From assembly GCA_004535785.1 (NCBI GenBank), contig SPIB01000003.1, forward strand, positions 258,110-322,109: DNA of 64,000 bases. The letters run 5' to 3'. The position numbers and the translations under genes were made by a program. Below the pieces are notes generated by a model that saw nothing but the letters and a program-made list of their open reading frames with translations, had not been told where the DNA came from and did not search any database. Positions 1 through 8,672 of this stretch are shown piece after piece. The number at the start of each line of letters is the position of its first letter. Position 1 is the stretch's first letter. This stretch comes from Gammaproteobacteria bacterium LSUCC0112 (GTDB taxonomy: Bacteria; Pseudomonadota; Gammaproteobacteria; Pseudomonadales; Pseudohongiellaceae).

Positions 1-919
1 AGTTTACCGTTTCCGAAAAGATCAGTGGTACCAGTAAGTTGGCATCCAAAAGCTGAATGACGGCATATATCATTAGTATGGTGTAAAACTCGCTGCCCAT
101 ACCCCACTGCGCATAGGCTACCGCCGCCACCGGAAACACAACCACGGTGACGCCAATAAATGGAACGATCACCGACAACCCCACCAACACCGACAGCAAC
201 AAAGAGTAGTTAATACCCATTACCATAAACGCGATGTAACTTACCGACCCCAAAATCATAATTTCCAGTGCTTTGCCGCGAACATAATTGGCAACTTGTA
301 CGTCCATTTCCTGCCAGATTGTTCGCATCAGCGGTCGATGGTTGGGTAACATGCCGGCCATCCAGTTAATCAGTACCACCTTGTCTTTCATAATAAAAAA
401 AACAAGGACCGGCACCAGAACCAGAAAAATCAGCCATGACATGATATTGGGGATACTGGCAATGGAGTAAGTCAACAAGGTCTGACCAAACACGGCAACT
501 TCGCCACGCAGCCCGCGAATGAAATCTTGAATCTGCTGCTCTGTAATTAAACCGGGATAGTGCTCTGGCAGCAGCATCAACAATGCCTGGCCTTCACTTA
601 ACAGGCGTGGCAATTCATTGATTAACCTTGCAAATTGACTCCATGCCTGAGGTAGCACCAACAAAATCAATGCCAGAAACCCGCTAATAAACAGACTGTA
701 AACCAGAATCACTGACAATAAATAGCTGCAACCGAATCGCTGTAAGGTGCCGACCAATCCCTGCAAAAGATAGGCAAGAATGATGGCCACTATCAATGGA
801 GCGATGATGCCACCAATGGTCAACAACAACACTAGTGCCGAAATCAGCAGTAAAGTAAAAATAATCGATTCTTCATCATGGAAATATCGATCCATGAATC
901 CACGAAAAAATTTCCTCAT
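1..919 (-). CDS. AI-2E family transporter / PerM-type permease, 3' end cut by window edge
   Basis: The frame starts at an ATG (complement of 917-919) and stays open to base 1, so the C-terminus is missing. The product is a polytopic membrane protein with two hydrophobic segments near the N-terminus, a long amphipathic stretch that includes LPEHYPG and ITEQQIQDFI, and then further hydrophobic segments. This layout is typical of the PerM/YdgG (AI-2E exporter-like) family, which usually has about 350 residues. Family members are inner-membrane permeases, and the substrate cannot be told from sequence. The TusA-like gene lies 8 bp upstream on the same strand, so the two are probably co-transcribed, as in Pseudomonas next to bepA and nadA. 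Confidence 0.85.
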   Translation of the reverse strand, partial: MRKFFRGFMDRYFHDEESIIFTLLLISALVLLLTIGGIIAPLIVAIILAYLLQGLVGTLQRFGCSYLLSVILVYSLFISGFLALILLVLPQAWSQFARLINELPRLLSEGQALLMLLPEHYPGLITEQQIQDFIRGLRGEVAVFGQTLLTYSIASIPNIMSWLIFLVLVPVLVFFIMKDKVVLINWMAGMLPNHRPLMRTIWQEMDVQVANYVRGKALEIMILGSVSYIAFMVMGINYSLLLSVLVGLSVIVPFIGVTVVVFPVAAVAYAQWGMGSEFYTILMIYAVIQLLDANLLVPLIFSETVN

Positions 920-927
920 ACTGATTT

Positions 928-1170
928 TCAGCCTTTTTTAATCCAATAGCAGAATGTATCGGCATTTTTTTCAAATGCCAGAATCTGGTGCCGGCTCTGG
1001 CTGACAAAAGAATTAAAGTCCCGTTCTGACGCGGGATCGGTTGCAATAACCTTGAGCACTTGCGAGGGCGCCAGCCCATTTAGTGCCAACTTTGCTTTGA
1101 GTAATGGCATCGGGCATTGTAACCCGCTGACATCAAGTTCCTGATCAATCGATATATGCATGCTTGGCAT
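928..1170 (-). CDS. TusA/SirA-family sulfur carrier protein
   Basis: A protein of about 80 residues carrying the family signature CPMPLLK directly after a short beta-strand (ELDVSGLQCP). The Cys is the persulfide-carrying residue in TusA proteins, which relay sulfur, for example to tRNA thiolation or molybdenum cofactor enzymes. The start is uncertain: TTG at 1182, ATG at 1170 and ATG at 1161 are all in frame and none has a good Shine-Dalgarno sequence. Family alignment favours one of the two ATGs. The gene is transcribed divergently from bepA and precedes the permease gene. Whether it is TusA itself or a YedF-like paralogue cannot be decided here. Confidence 0.85.
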   Translation of the reverse strand: MPSMHISIDQELDVSGLQCPMPLLKAKLALNGLAPSQVLKVIATDPASERDFNSFVSQSRHQILAFEKNADTFCYWIKKG

Positions 1171-1301
1171 TTTAGCAAGCAAAACAAGCGATTGCCTAGC
1201 AATGAAAATCGTTGCTTGAAACCCGTAACTCGCTACAAAAATCGTTCGGAATTATTTGTGATAATATCGGTCTAACTTTCCAGTAGCGTTGTTGTTGCCT
1301 G

Positions 1302-2765
1302 ATGAGTATGCGCAAAATCAAACAGTTCAGCAGGATCGCGGCCGGGGTTTTGATACTCGGTCTGATTCCGGTCGCCCTTGCCCAACCCCAGCTGCCCACG
1401 CTGGGGGATCGGATTTCTGGCATCTTCTCCTTGGAGGAGGAGTACCGCCTTGGCCGCGATTTCCTGCGATCTGTGCGACGAAGCACACCCACCATCAATG
1501 ACGCGCTACTTAACGATTACGTAGTCAATTTCACTCATAACCTTGCTGTGCACAGCGACCTGCAGGATTACCGGCTAGCTTTTATCCTGATCGACAGCCC
1601 GGTGCTTAATGCGTTCGCCGCACCCGGCGGCATCATCGGTGTGAATGGCGGCTTGTTTTTAAATGCGGAAACCGAGGGAGAATTTGCCTCGGTGATGGCA
1701 CACGAGCTTGCACACGTCAGTCAGCGACATTTTGCGCGTAGTGTCGAAGACGCAGAACGTCGCCGAATTCCGGAACTTGCTACCTTGCTGGCCAGTGTCG
1801 TGCTGATGGGCGCTGGCAGCAGTGCCGGACCGGCAGCGGTGATGGCTGCCCAAGGCCGGTCAATTGAAAACCAATTGCGATTTTCCCGCCAGAACGAAGC
1901 AGAGGCCGATCGCATTGGGTTACGGACCATGGTTAATGCGGGTTACGACCCGGCTGATATGGCAAAACTATTTGAACGCCTGATGGATATCAGTCGTTTC
2001 ACCAGTCGCCCACCAGAGTTCTTGCTCAGCCACCCGGTGACTGAATCACGGGTCTCTGATGCCCGAAGTCGAGCCAATCGCTACCCTGCGCGACAAATTG
2101 ACAATGGTATCGAATACCATTTAATGCGCGCACGTTTACAGGTTCATTACGAAGCCAACAAATCCAGCGCTATCGAAAATTTCAGCCGGGCTGTGGTTGC
2201 CAGTCGCACGGACACCGCCCAAAATTCAAATCGTTATGGTTTAGCCTTGGCCTATCATGCGGACAAACAGCACGATCGCGCACTTGAGGAGCTTAACAAA
2301 CTCCTCGCGCTTGATCCCAATCGCATCACCTATGTCGCCACCCGGGCGGAGATCCTGATCGATTCAGGTGACCCGCAGGCAGCACTGGATTATCTTGAAC
2401 GCCACTTGCTGATCAATCCAGGCAACCATCCTTTAACCATGGCCAGTGCCAAAGCGCACATCGCGTTACAAAATTATGCTGCCGCCGTGGCAATTCTGGA
2501 ACGTCATGCCGTGGCAAGACCTGAAGATCATGACCTTTGGTATCTGATCGCGGAAACGCAAGGGCAAGCCGGCGACATCAGCAAGGTGCATCAGGCCAGA
2601 GCAGAATATTTTATTCTGGTCGGCGATTTCAGAAGCGCCCGGGAACAATTGAACTATGCTTTGCGGATTGAAAATGGTCGTGAAAACAATGTGCCGTTGG
2701 TGAGTCGTCTTCGTCAGCGCGTCAACGACGTCGAGAGTTTGCAACAACAAAACGCCGGTTCCTGA
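1302..2765 (+). CDS. bepA: BepA-type periplasmic zinc metalloprotease with TPR domain
   Basis: A 487-residue M48-family peptidase. An N-terminal signal peptide (hydrophobic residues about 12-27, ending ALAQ) is followed by the metalloprotease domain. It carries HELAH at residues 134-138 and the third zinc ligand Glu201 in NEAEADRIG. The C-terminal half (about 270-480) is a TPR-like helical repeat. In E. coli, BepA (YfgC) assists LptD assembly and degrades stalled outer-membrane proteins. Length, motif spacing and domain order match that family. The gene is divergent from the tusA-like gene. Confidence 0.93.
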   Translation: MSMRKIKQFSRIAAGVLILGLIPVALAQPQLPTLGDRISGIFSLEEEYRLGRDFLRSVRRSTPTINDALLNDYVVNFTHNLAVHSDLQDYRLAFILIDSPVLNAFAAPGGIIGVNGGLFLNAETEGEFASVMAHELAHVSQRHFARSVEDAERRRIPELATLLASVVLMGAGSSAGPAAVMAAQGRSIENQLRFSRQNEAEADRIGLRTMVNAGYDPADMAKLFERLMDISRFTSRPPEFLLSHPVTESRVSDARSRANRYPARQIDNGIEYHLMRARLQVHYEANKSSAIENFSRAVVASRTDTAQNSNRYGLALAYHADKQHDRALEELNKLLALDPNRITYVATRAEILIDSGDPQAALDYLERHLLINPGNHPLTMASAKAHIALQNYAAAVAILERHAVARPEDHDLWYLIAETQGQAGDISKVHQARAEYFILVGDFRSAREQLNYALRIENGRENNVPLVSRLRQRVNDVESLQQQNAGS

Positions 2766-2784
2766 TCGGACTCGGCGTTGATGC

Positions 2785-3885
2785 TTAGGCCTTTCCTGTC
2801 ACCCTCAATCGATGCTGTGCGGCAAAATCCAGCATTCGTTGCAAAGGTATCATCGCTTTTTGAGCCAGTTCCGTATCAACAGTGATTCTGTTGCTGCCAT
2901 CTCGCAACGACTGATACATGGCCTGTAATGAATTCATTCCCATCCAGGGACAGTTAGCGCAACTTCTGCAAGACGCATCATTGCCCGCGGTCGGTGCAAC
3001 GATAAATGTTTTTTCTGGCGCCAACTGCTGCATTTTGTAAAAAATGCCTTGATCGGTTGCCACGATAAACGTGTTGTCCGGCAACTCGCATGCTGCCTTA
3101 ATCAATTGGCTGGTAGAACCCACCACATCTGCAATGGCCAGAACGGACGCAGGTGATTCCGGGTGTGCCAGCACTTTGGCTTGCGGATAAATGACTTTCA
3201 TATCCAGCAAACCTTTAGCCTTGAACTCTTCATGGACAATACAGGCTGAGTCCCAGAGCAACATATCTGCGCCGGTTTTTTCCTGAATATAGCGTCCGAG
3301 ATGTTTGTCAGGGGCCCAGAGAATTTTTTCGCCCTTCGCTTTGAGATGCTCGACAATTTCCAACGCAATACTGGAGGTCACAACCCAATCCGCTCTGGCT
3401 TTTACCGCAGCGGACGTATTGGCATATACCACAACAGTGCGATCGGGATGCTGGTCACAAAACGCTGAAAACTTATCAATTGGGCACGCAATATCCAGAG
3501 AGCAGGTTGCTTCAAGATTAGGCATCAGTACTGTTTTTTGAGGACTCAAAATACAAGCGGTTTCGCCCATAAATCGCACACCAGCAACTACAAGCATATC
3601 ACCGGCACAGTCACGTCCAAACCTGGCCATTTCAAGAGAGTCGGCCACCAGACCACCCGTCTCCTCCGCCAGAGATTGCAACTCGGGGTCAGTGTAATAG
3701 TGCGCCACCAGAACGGCATTTTTTTCTTTTAGCAACGCCTTGATGTCATGCCGGTATTGCAGACGTTCTGACTCTTCCAGCACATTCTTTTCTGGGATGC
3801 AGGCAAGATAGTTTCGAACCAGCACAGTATCCGCCGCCAGTCTTTCATTGTTGGAAATAGCGTTTGATGGTTCAATCTGGCTCAT
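2785..3885 (-). CDS. nadA: Quinolinate synthase NadA
   Basis: Condenses iminoaspartate with dihydroxyacetone phosphate to quinolinate in de novo NAD synthesis, using a 4Fe-4S cluster. The 366-residue product has the expected cysteines: one in ACILSPQK, one in [10 protein letters not shown] and the C-terminal CRSCANCPW set. Other conserved NadA blocks, such as HYYTDPELQ and the HPE segment ([10 protein letters not shown]), are present. The ATG at 3885 is preferred because it follows a purine-rich AGGGGCAAAG and gives a family-like N-terminus; an in-frame ATG at 3927 would add 14 residues. It converges on bepA, an adjacency also seen in Pseudomonas. Confidence 0.95.
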   Translation of the reverse strand: MSQIEPSNAISNNERLAADTVLVRNYLACIPEKNVLEESERLQYRHDIKALLKEKNAVLVAHYYTDPELQSLAEETGGLVADSLEMARFGRDCAGDMLVVAGVRFMGETACILSPQKTVLMPNLEATCSLDIACPIDKFSAFCDQHPDRTVVVYANTSAAVKARADWVVTSSIALEIVEHLKAKGEKILWAPDKHLGRYIQEKTGADMLLWDSACIVHEEFKAKGLLDMKVIYPQAKVLAHPESPASVLAIADVVGSTSQLIKAACELPDNTFIVATDQGIFYKMQQLAPEKTFIVAPTAGNDASCRSCANCPWMGMNSLQAMYQSLRDGSNRITVDTELAQKAMIPLQRMLDFAAQHRLRVTGKA

Positions 3886-4066
3886 CTTTGCCCCTGTTAC
3901 AAAAACGATTATCTTCGGCAAGATCATAACACAGCACCTGATTCATGTCGGTCAAAACTAAATTTGCAGGTTGCTGCATCCAAACCTTCGTCGCCAGGCA
4001 TCTGTTAGTTGTATTCAGAAAGGTGAATATTGATACGCAATTTTTTTACTGACAGAGGCTATTCAA

Positions 4067-4426
4067 ATGAGTGAAACAATGATCCCGATCGTCGCATTAA
4101 TTGTGATAGGAAGCTGCGTACTGATTCCATTTTATCTCCGATATCTCACCGGAGTAAAAAAGATGGATACACTTGTGAAACTTGCAGAAAGCGGTACTGA
4201 AATTAAGGCTGATACGCTGAATTTGCTCAGTCGTGAAAGCGGCCCGGTAACCGACTTCAGGCGCGGGGCGATTTTTATAGCTATCAGTCTGCCGGTCATA
4301 GTGAGTCTGCTCATAACGGCACGGTACGAACTGGCAGTGTTACTGGGTGGGATTCCGTTGTGTGTTGGCATTGCATTTTTATTGGCAATTAAATACAGCC
4401 GCCAGCATGCAGCAGAGAAGCACTGA
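4067..4426 (+). CDS. Small membrane protein (DUF6249-like), upstream of an ECF sigma factor
   Basis: A 119-residue protein with an N-terminal hydrophobic helix (about 6-24), a charged soluble stretch (KKMDTLVKLAESG) and two closely spaced C-terminal hydrophobic helices (about 69-108). The pattern resembles the DUF6249 proteins often found beside ECF sigma factor genes. No enzymatic motif is visible. It lies about 30 bp before the sigma-factor frame on the same strand, so a regulatory or signalling role connected with that sigma factor is possible but unproven. Confidence 0.7.
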   Translation: MSETMIPIVALIVIGSCVLIPFYLRYLTGVKKMDTLVKLAESGTEIKADTLNLLSRESGPVTDFRRGAIFIAISLPVIVSLLITARYELAVLLGGIPLCVGIAFLLAIKYSRQHAAEKH

Positions 4427-4458
4427 GGGTAGACCAACGTTTAACCTGAGGGTACTTT

Positions 4459-5034
4459 CTGGAAACGGATATTAATGACAAAAACAACTCAGACATTGAA
4501 TCAGTTCTGATTCAAAAAGTTCTTCTGAGAAAAGACAATGGGGCCTTTGGCGAACTGGTTAAAATGCACCAGAATCACGTCAGGGGCTTCTTGCGTCGTT
4601 TATGTAAAAATGATGCAAATGCTGATGATCTTGCCCAAGACACCTTTGTTATCGCATTCAAGCGGCTGGCGCAATTTAATGGCAGTGGCAGCTTTGGCGG
4701 GTGGTTGCTCAGCATCGCTTATCGCTGCTTCTTGCAGCACCATCGCCGCAATAGATATCTGAAACAACTGTATCAGCGATTCAGCAACGGTCTTACCGAA
4801 ACATCAAAGGTGTATGCTGATCAAAAGGCGGAGTATCTGGATATGGAACGTGCTATGGCAAAACTTGACGCAATACAGGCTGCAGCCATCACACTCAATC
4901 TAAACCTTGGTTACTCACATTCTGAAGTTTCAGAGATTCTGGCGCTTCCCTTAGGCACCACCAAATCCCATATAAATCGCGGACTGGAGCGATTGCGCCA
5001 ATACATGAATCAATCAAGCAGCGAGAATCAATGA
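4459..5034 (+). CDS. ECF-type RNA polymerase sigma factor, probable non-AUG start
   Basis: Sigma-70 region 2 (including DDLAQDTFVIAFKRL) and region 4 (AAITLNLNLGYSHSEVSEIL, then LPLGTTKSHINRGLERLR) are both clear, identifying a group 4 sigma factor. The first in-frame ATG is at 4564, but that start would cut into region 2. The frame upstream encodes a good ECF N-terminus (LIQKVLLRKDNGAFGELVK) and is open back to a TGA at 4447-4449. No ATG, GTG or TTG exists in frame between that stop and 4564. The CTG at 4459 lies 6 bp after GAGGG and is the best candidate, giving 191 residues. The stop overlaps the ATG of the next gene, which indicates coupling. The minimum supported CDS is 4564-5034. Confidence 0.8.
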   Translation: METDINDKNNSDIESVLIQKVLLRKDNGAFGELVKMHQNHVRGFLRRLCKNDANADDLAQDTFVIAFKRLAQFNGSGSFGGWLLSIAYRCFLQHHRRNRYLKQLYQRFSNGLTETSKVYADQKAEYLDMERAMAKLDAIQAAAITLNLNLGYSHSEVSEILALPLGTTKSHINRGLERLRQYMNQSSSENQ

Positions 5035-5414
5035 TGCAACCGCACAGCGATAAACAAACCGATCTGACAAACCTTATACCCCCATTGCCGCCACTGAACG
5101 ACGATGGTTTCAGCAAGGGCGTGCTTGCCAGAACTCATTTTGTTAAATGGCGATACGATGTCATGCTTATGGCAGTGTGGTTTTGCCTTGGAATATCACT
5201 GCTAGTGGTTGTGCCATGGCAAACAACGCTGCGAGTCATTCAACAGTATATTGCGACCATGCTCATACCATCACTTCAGCAGATAGCCTCACTGGCGGAA
5301 AGTCTGCAGGCAAATTTTGTTCAACAGATAGACTTCGATCAGCCAGCATTGGTCGTGACAGTGGCTTTGATTTGTTTCGCGGTGGCGCTTATTGGAGTGC
5401 TTGCAGAGGACTAA
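5031..5414 (+). CDS. Hypothetical membrane protein coupled to the sigma factor gene
   Basis: A 127-residue protein whose ATG overlaps the sigma-factor stop (ATGA at 5031-5034). It has a proline-rich cytoplasmic N-terminus, one hydrophobic helix at about residues 44-62 and a second at the extreme C-terminus (about 107-124), separated by a probable periplasmic amphipathic segment. Tight coupling to an ECF sigma factor and the two-helix topology suggest a membrane-linked regulator such as an anti-sigma factor. However, it has no recognisable zinc-binding anti-sigma motif (HxxxCxxC), so this remains inference. Confidence 0.65.
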   Translation: MMQPHSDKQTDLTNLIPPLPPLNDDGFSKGVLARTHFVKWRYDVMLMAVWFCLGISLLVVVPWQTTLRVIQQYIATMLIPSLQQIASLAESLQANFVQQIDFDQPALVVTVALICFAVALIGVLAED

Positions 5415-5456
5415 GAGCAAACTTTCTTCTTAATAGAAATAGCTCTGATACGATAA

Positions 5457-5531
5457 TGGTGGGGCGTGATGGATTCGAACCATCGACCAATTGGTTAAAA
5501 GCCAACTGCTCTACCGCTGAGCTAACGCCCC
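5457..5531 (-). tRNA. tRNA-Lys (anticodon TTT)
   Basis: The complement folds as a full cloverleaf. The acceptor GGGGCGT pairs with ACGCCCC, the D-arm contains AGCTCAGCGGTAGAGC, the anticodon loop is CTTTTAA (anticodon TTT), and the T-arm contains GGTTCGAATCC. The discriminator is A and CCA is encoded. It lies downstream of queC on the same strand, the same place it occupies in Pseudomonas genomes. Confidence 0.97.
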
Positions 5532-5579
5532 GTAAATCAATTTCTTTTCGGGACAGTTGCCCTGCAAAAGAGAGTGCGC

Positions 5580-5607
5580 ATCATACTATGAGACCAAAAA
5601 AACTCAA
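5580..5607 (-). promoter_or_regulatory. Sigma-70 promoter of tRNA-Lys
   Basis: On the minus strand TTGAGT (-35, 5602-5607) and TATGAT (-10, 5580-5585) are separated by 16 bp. The GC-rich GCGCAC that follows resembles the discriminator of stable-RNA promoters under stringent control. The tRNA gene begins about 48 bp downstream. Confidence 0.6.
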
Positions 5608-5653
5608 GTATTTTGTTTGCAATTGCCTATTTTTCTATTTGTAAAAGTGCCTA

Positions 5654-6358
5654 TCACACATACAACGGGGGTGAGAAATATACCGTTGGATCCTCAAGTC
5701 CTGCATCCTTGAAACCTTTATGACGCAATCGACAGCTATCACAGGCTCCACAGGCTTGCCCCGCAGTATTGGCTTGATAACACGAGACTGTCAGCGCGTA
5801 ATCAACACCTAATGCCACACCTTCGGAAATAATTTGCGCTTTGGTCATGTTTATAAGCGGCGTTCGAATACGAATGAGGTTCCCCTCAGCACTGGCTTTG
5901 GTGGCCAGATTAGCCATTTTCTCAAACGCCTCAATAAACTCAGGGCGACAGTCAGGATAACCTGAATAATCAACGGCGTTGACGCCAATAAATATAGCAT
6001 CAGCACTCAACACCTCTGCCCAGGCCAGCGCGTAAGACAGGAATACCGTATTTCGTGCCGGCACATAAGTGACGGGTATATGATCAGCTACGACCCCATT
6101 GATCGGTACATCGACGGTATGATCTGTTAATGCCGAGCCACCCAACTGGCCTATACCAAGGGGTATAACCTGATGCGCTGCAACACCAAAAAATTCAGCC
6201 AATCTGACTGCAGCGGTTAACTCGCTCGAGGAACGTTGCCCGTAATTGAAGCTAAGGGCAAAACTTTGGTAACCCTCAGAACGTGCGATAGCCAGACAAG
6301 TCGCAGAATCAAGCCCGCCTGAAACCAGTACCACTGCCTTTTTAATTGACGAACTCAC
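5654..6358 (-). CDS. queC: 7-cyano-7-deazaguanine synthase QueC
   Basis: ATP-dependent conversion of 7-carboxy-7-deazaguanine to preQ0 in queuosine biosynthesis. The N-terminal PP-loop [10 protein letters not shown] binds ATP. The C-terminal zinc site is CYQ...[13 protein letters not shown], with four cysteines. The 234-residue length is normal. The start is GTG at 6358. The gene lies 18 bp after queE and precedes tRNA-Lys. The QueE-QueC pair supplies preQ0 for tRNA wobble modification. Confidence 0.95.
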   Translation of the reverse strand: MSSSIKKAVVLVSGGLDSATCLAIARSEGYQSFALSFNYGQRSSSELTAAVRLAEFFGVAAHQVIPLGIGQLGGSALTDHTVDVPINGVVADHIPVTYVPARNTVFLSYALAWAEVLSADAIFIGVNAVDYSGYPDCRPEFIEAFEKMANLATKASAEGNLIRIRTPLINMTKAQIISEGVALGVDYALTVSCYQANTAGQACGACDSCRLRHKGFKDAGLEDPTVYFSPPLYV

Positions 6359-6376
6359 AAGCTGCCCCTTGAACTA

Positions 6377-7039
6377 TTAATGACCCGGTTTGTTGCCCCA
6401 GATAATTTTATGCAATTGGACTTGCATACGCACCTGCAAACGATCTTTGAGTATCCATTCCGCCAAGTCCTGATATCCAACTTGTGAAAACGACGGCGAG
6501 AATAATATTTCCCCTACTCTGTTCTGAAGATCATATTGATCGACTTTGGCCTTTGACCATTCGTAATCCTTGTGATCACAAATCACAAACTTGACTTCGT
6601 CTTTTTGCTTCAATTTGCTGATATTGGATTCCAGATTACGGTAACACTCACCAGATCCCGGCGTTTTGAGATCCATGATAATTTTGACGCGCTCATCAAC
6701 ATCCCCAATATTCATGGCACCACTGGTTTCCAGCGATACATGCAGGCCGTTGTCACACAACAATTTCAAGAGCACCAGACACCCGGGTTGCGCCAACGGT
6801 TCACCCCCCGTGACACAGACGCGTCGCGCACCAGCGCGTTTTACGTTGGCCAGAATTTCTTGCAATGAGATCTGTCGGCCATCGTGAAACGCATATTCCG
6901 TATCACAGTATCCGCATCGAAGCGGGCAACCGGTCAGCCGAATGAAGGTAGTTGGCAACCCAACCGTACTGCTTTCACCCTGCAGAGAATGAAATATCTC
7001 GTTTATTCTAAGACTCAGTTCCGTATCCATATAAGTCAT
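6377..7039 (-). CDS. queE: 7-carboxy-7-deazaguanine synthase QueE
   Basis: A radical SAM enzyme converting carboxytetrahydropterin to 7-carboxy-7-deazaguanine. The cluster-binding CX3CX2C motif is seen in GCPLRCGYCDTEYAF, and the N-terminal EIFHSLQGES block and the VTGGEPLAQ SAM-binding block are typical. The product is about 220 residues, as in the Pseudomonas and Burkholderia form. The start is not certain: GTG 7045, ATG 7039 and ATG 7030 are in frame without a clear Shine-Dalgarno sequence. It precedes queC in a probable operon continuing from cpoB. Confidence 0.93.
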   Translation of the reverse strand: MTYMDTELSLRINEIFHSLQGESSTVGLPTTFIRLTGCPLRCGYCDTEYAFHDGRQISLQEILANVKRAGARRVCVTGGEPLAQPGCLVLLKLLCDNGLHVSLETSGAMNIGDVDERVKIIMDLKTPGSGECYRNLESNISKLKQKDEVKFVICDHKDYEWSKAKVDQYDLQNRVGEILFSPSFSQVGYQDLAEWILKDRLQVRMQVQLHKIIWGNKPGH

Positions 7040-7168
7040 ATTCACAGAGTTTTCTGTAAGTGTTTACAAAAACGGTTTTGACAGGAGTTGTATTAATGGA
7101 TATCCAGAAAAGATGAGTGCGCCGGGCTAACTTCCGATCCCGACGCTATCAGACCCTGTTCTGAATAA

Positions 7169-8083
7169 TCAATTGATTGATCGCAGGTAGATATCAGCCA
7201 GATTCGCTGCTGATGTATTCGGGAATCGCGTAATGACATCCTGAAGCATCTGCCGGGCTTTGCTGTTATCACCCAGTCGGTGGTATACCGCTCCCAGCGA
7301 ATACATGGCATCTTCAATTTTTCGGCCATCCGGGTATTGCGTAAGGATCGTCTCGAACGCCTGCCTTGCTTCATTAAACATAGACAGATTTACATAGGCC
7401 TGACCTTGCCAATAGAAGGCATTAGTCACAAAACGGCCGTTTGGATACTGCGCGAGATATTGACCGAACTGATCGATTGAGGTCTGGAACTGTTGCTCTT
7501 GCAACAATGAATCCAGCGCCAGTTCGTACAACTGTTGCTCTGTCAAAATGCCAGTCTGAATAGCAGGCGCTCCAGAGACACCAGTAGTTACAGTTGTTGC
7601 AACCGCTGAAGGAGACGAGCCCTGCACTGTAGCTGTGCCACCGGGTATATTGGCATTCGCTCCGACGGGACTTGAGCCAACCGGCGTGGTGACAGCAGTT
7701 GATGCTGTACCGGCAATTTGTGGCGCAGGCGCTACGGTGCCAGAGGCAACTGGTGCAGCATCCATTTCCTGATAAATTGAGCTTAGACGTGAATCAAGGT
7801 CAGTGTAGCGATCCAGAGAGTCTTGCTGTAAGCGCCTGATCTCATAAGCTTGCTCTTCAACCATGCCTCGCAAGGTCTCCATTTCACCGCGCAGCGCGGT
7901 AAACTGGTCGAGCAGCAACAGCAATGCATCATTGTTTGAGGCACCGACTTGCGCGGCAATAACGATTGGTCCAAGTCCAGCTTGGCCCATCACTGAAATC
8001 GCCCTTTCAGAAGAAGCAAAGGCAGTCGTGCTAAGCACGACTGCCGTTACCGCTCCAGCAAACTTCGCCTGGAATCGATTCAT
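7169..8083 (-). CDS. cpoB: Tol-Pal system protein CpoB (YbgF)
   Basis: A 304-residue periplasmic protein. An N-terminal signal peptide (ending AFAS) is followed by a coiled-coil trimerisation region (about 50-95, rich in LRGEMETLRGMVEEQAYEIRRL), a Ser/Thr/Gly/Pro-rich linker (about 105-170) and C-terminal TPR repeats (about 180-300). CpoB coordinates peptidoglycan synthesis with outer-membrane constriction through TolA and PBP1B. It is the last gene of the tol-pal run and lies 4 bp after pal. Confidence 0.93.
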   Translation of the reverse strand: MNRFQAKFAGAVTAVVLSTTAFASSERAISVMGQAGLGPIVIAAQVGASNNDALLLLLDQFTALRGEMETLRGMVEEQAYEIRRLQQDSLDRYTDLDSRLSSIYQEMDAAPVASGTVAPAPQIAGTASTAVTTPVGSSPVGANANIPGGTATVQGSSPSAVATTVTTGVSGAPAIQTGILTEQQLYELALDSLLQEQQFQTSIDQFGQYLAQYPNGRFVTNAFYWQGQAYVNLSMFNEARQAFETILTQYPDGRKIEDAMYSLGAVYHRLGDNSKARQMLQDVITRFPNTSAANLADIYLRSIN

Positions 8084-8087
8084 GCAA

Positions 8088-8630
8088 TTAACCTGCAGGC
8101 TGGACTTCTACACGACGATTCTGACGGTATGCAGCTTCGGTCTGACCGTTAGCAGCAGGACGCTCTTCGCCGTAGCTCACTGTTTCCAGCTGGTTACGTG
8201 AAGCACCATTCACGATCAGGAAATCGCGGATGTTGTTGGCACGACGCTCACCCAGCGCCAGGTTGTACTCACGAGTGCCGCGCTCATCAGCGTGACCTTC
8301 AAGACGTACACGACGGTTTGGGTTAGCTGCCAGATTGCGTGCGTGAACAATCAGTGTCTCACGGTCTGCAGGCTGGAATTCAGCAACGTCAAAATCGAAA
8401 TAGAACACAGTTGTGTTCAGAGCAGCTTGCTCACGACGCTGTTGTTCCTGACGCTCGCGCTCCAGTCGCTCTTGTTCCAGACGCGCAGCACGAGCAGCAT
8501 CAGACTCACCAGCAGTTTGTGCAACCGGTGCCATTTCTTCTGTATCACTGGTTGAACTGCAAGCAGCAAGACCGATGATGGTCAAAGCCAATACAGCTGA
8601 TTTAAATACATTATTAAATTGCATTCCCAC
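8088..8630 (-). CDS. pal: Peptidoglycan-associated lipoprotein Pal
   Basis: A 180-residue outer-membrane lipoprotein. The signal peptide ends in the lipobox LAAC (Cys24). A charged Gln/Glu/Arg-rich linker (about 48-68) precedes an OmpA-like domain with FDFDVAEF, the peptidoglycan-binding region VRLEGHADERGTREYNLALG and ERRANNIRDFL. A GTG start at 8630 is chosen over the ATG at 8624 because GGAGG lies at the proper distance (about 8 bp) only for the GTG. Pal anchors the Tol complex to the cell wall. Confidence 0.96.
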   Translation of the reverse strand: MGMQFNNVFKSAVLALTIIGLAACSSTSDTEEMAPVAQTAGESDAARAARLEQERLERERQEQQRREQAALNTTVFYFDFDVAEFQPADRETLIVHARNLAANPNRRVRLEGHADERGTREYNLALGERRANNIRDFLIVNGASRNQLETVSYGEERPAANGQTEAAYRQNRRVEVQPAG

Positions 8631-8672
8631 TTTTAGCGTCCTCCGACAGACAAACTATATAAAAAACATGCC

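Noticed and set aside
3928-4066. Possible small gene or RNA between nadA and the DUF6249-like gene
   Set aside because: No open frame with a start signal and no stable hairpin with T-tract was found; it looks like a plain promoter region.
4538-4762. Alternative 74-residue frame at the start of the sigma-factor gene
   Set aside because: It overlaps the sigma region 2 coding sequence in another frame and shows no conserved protein features.
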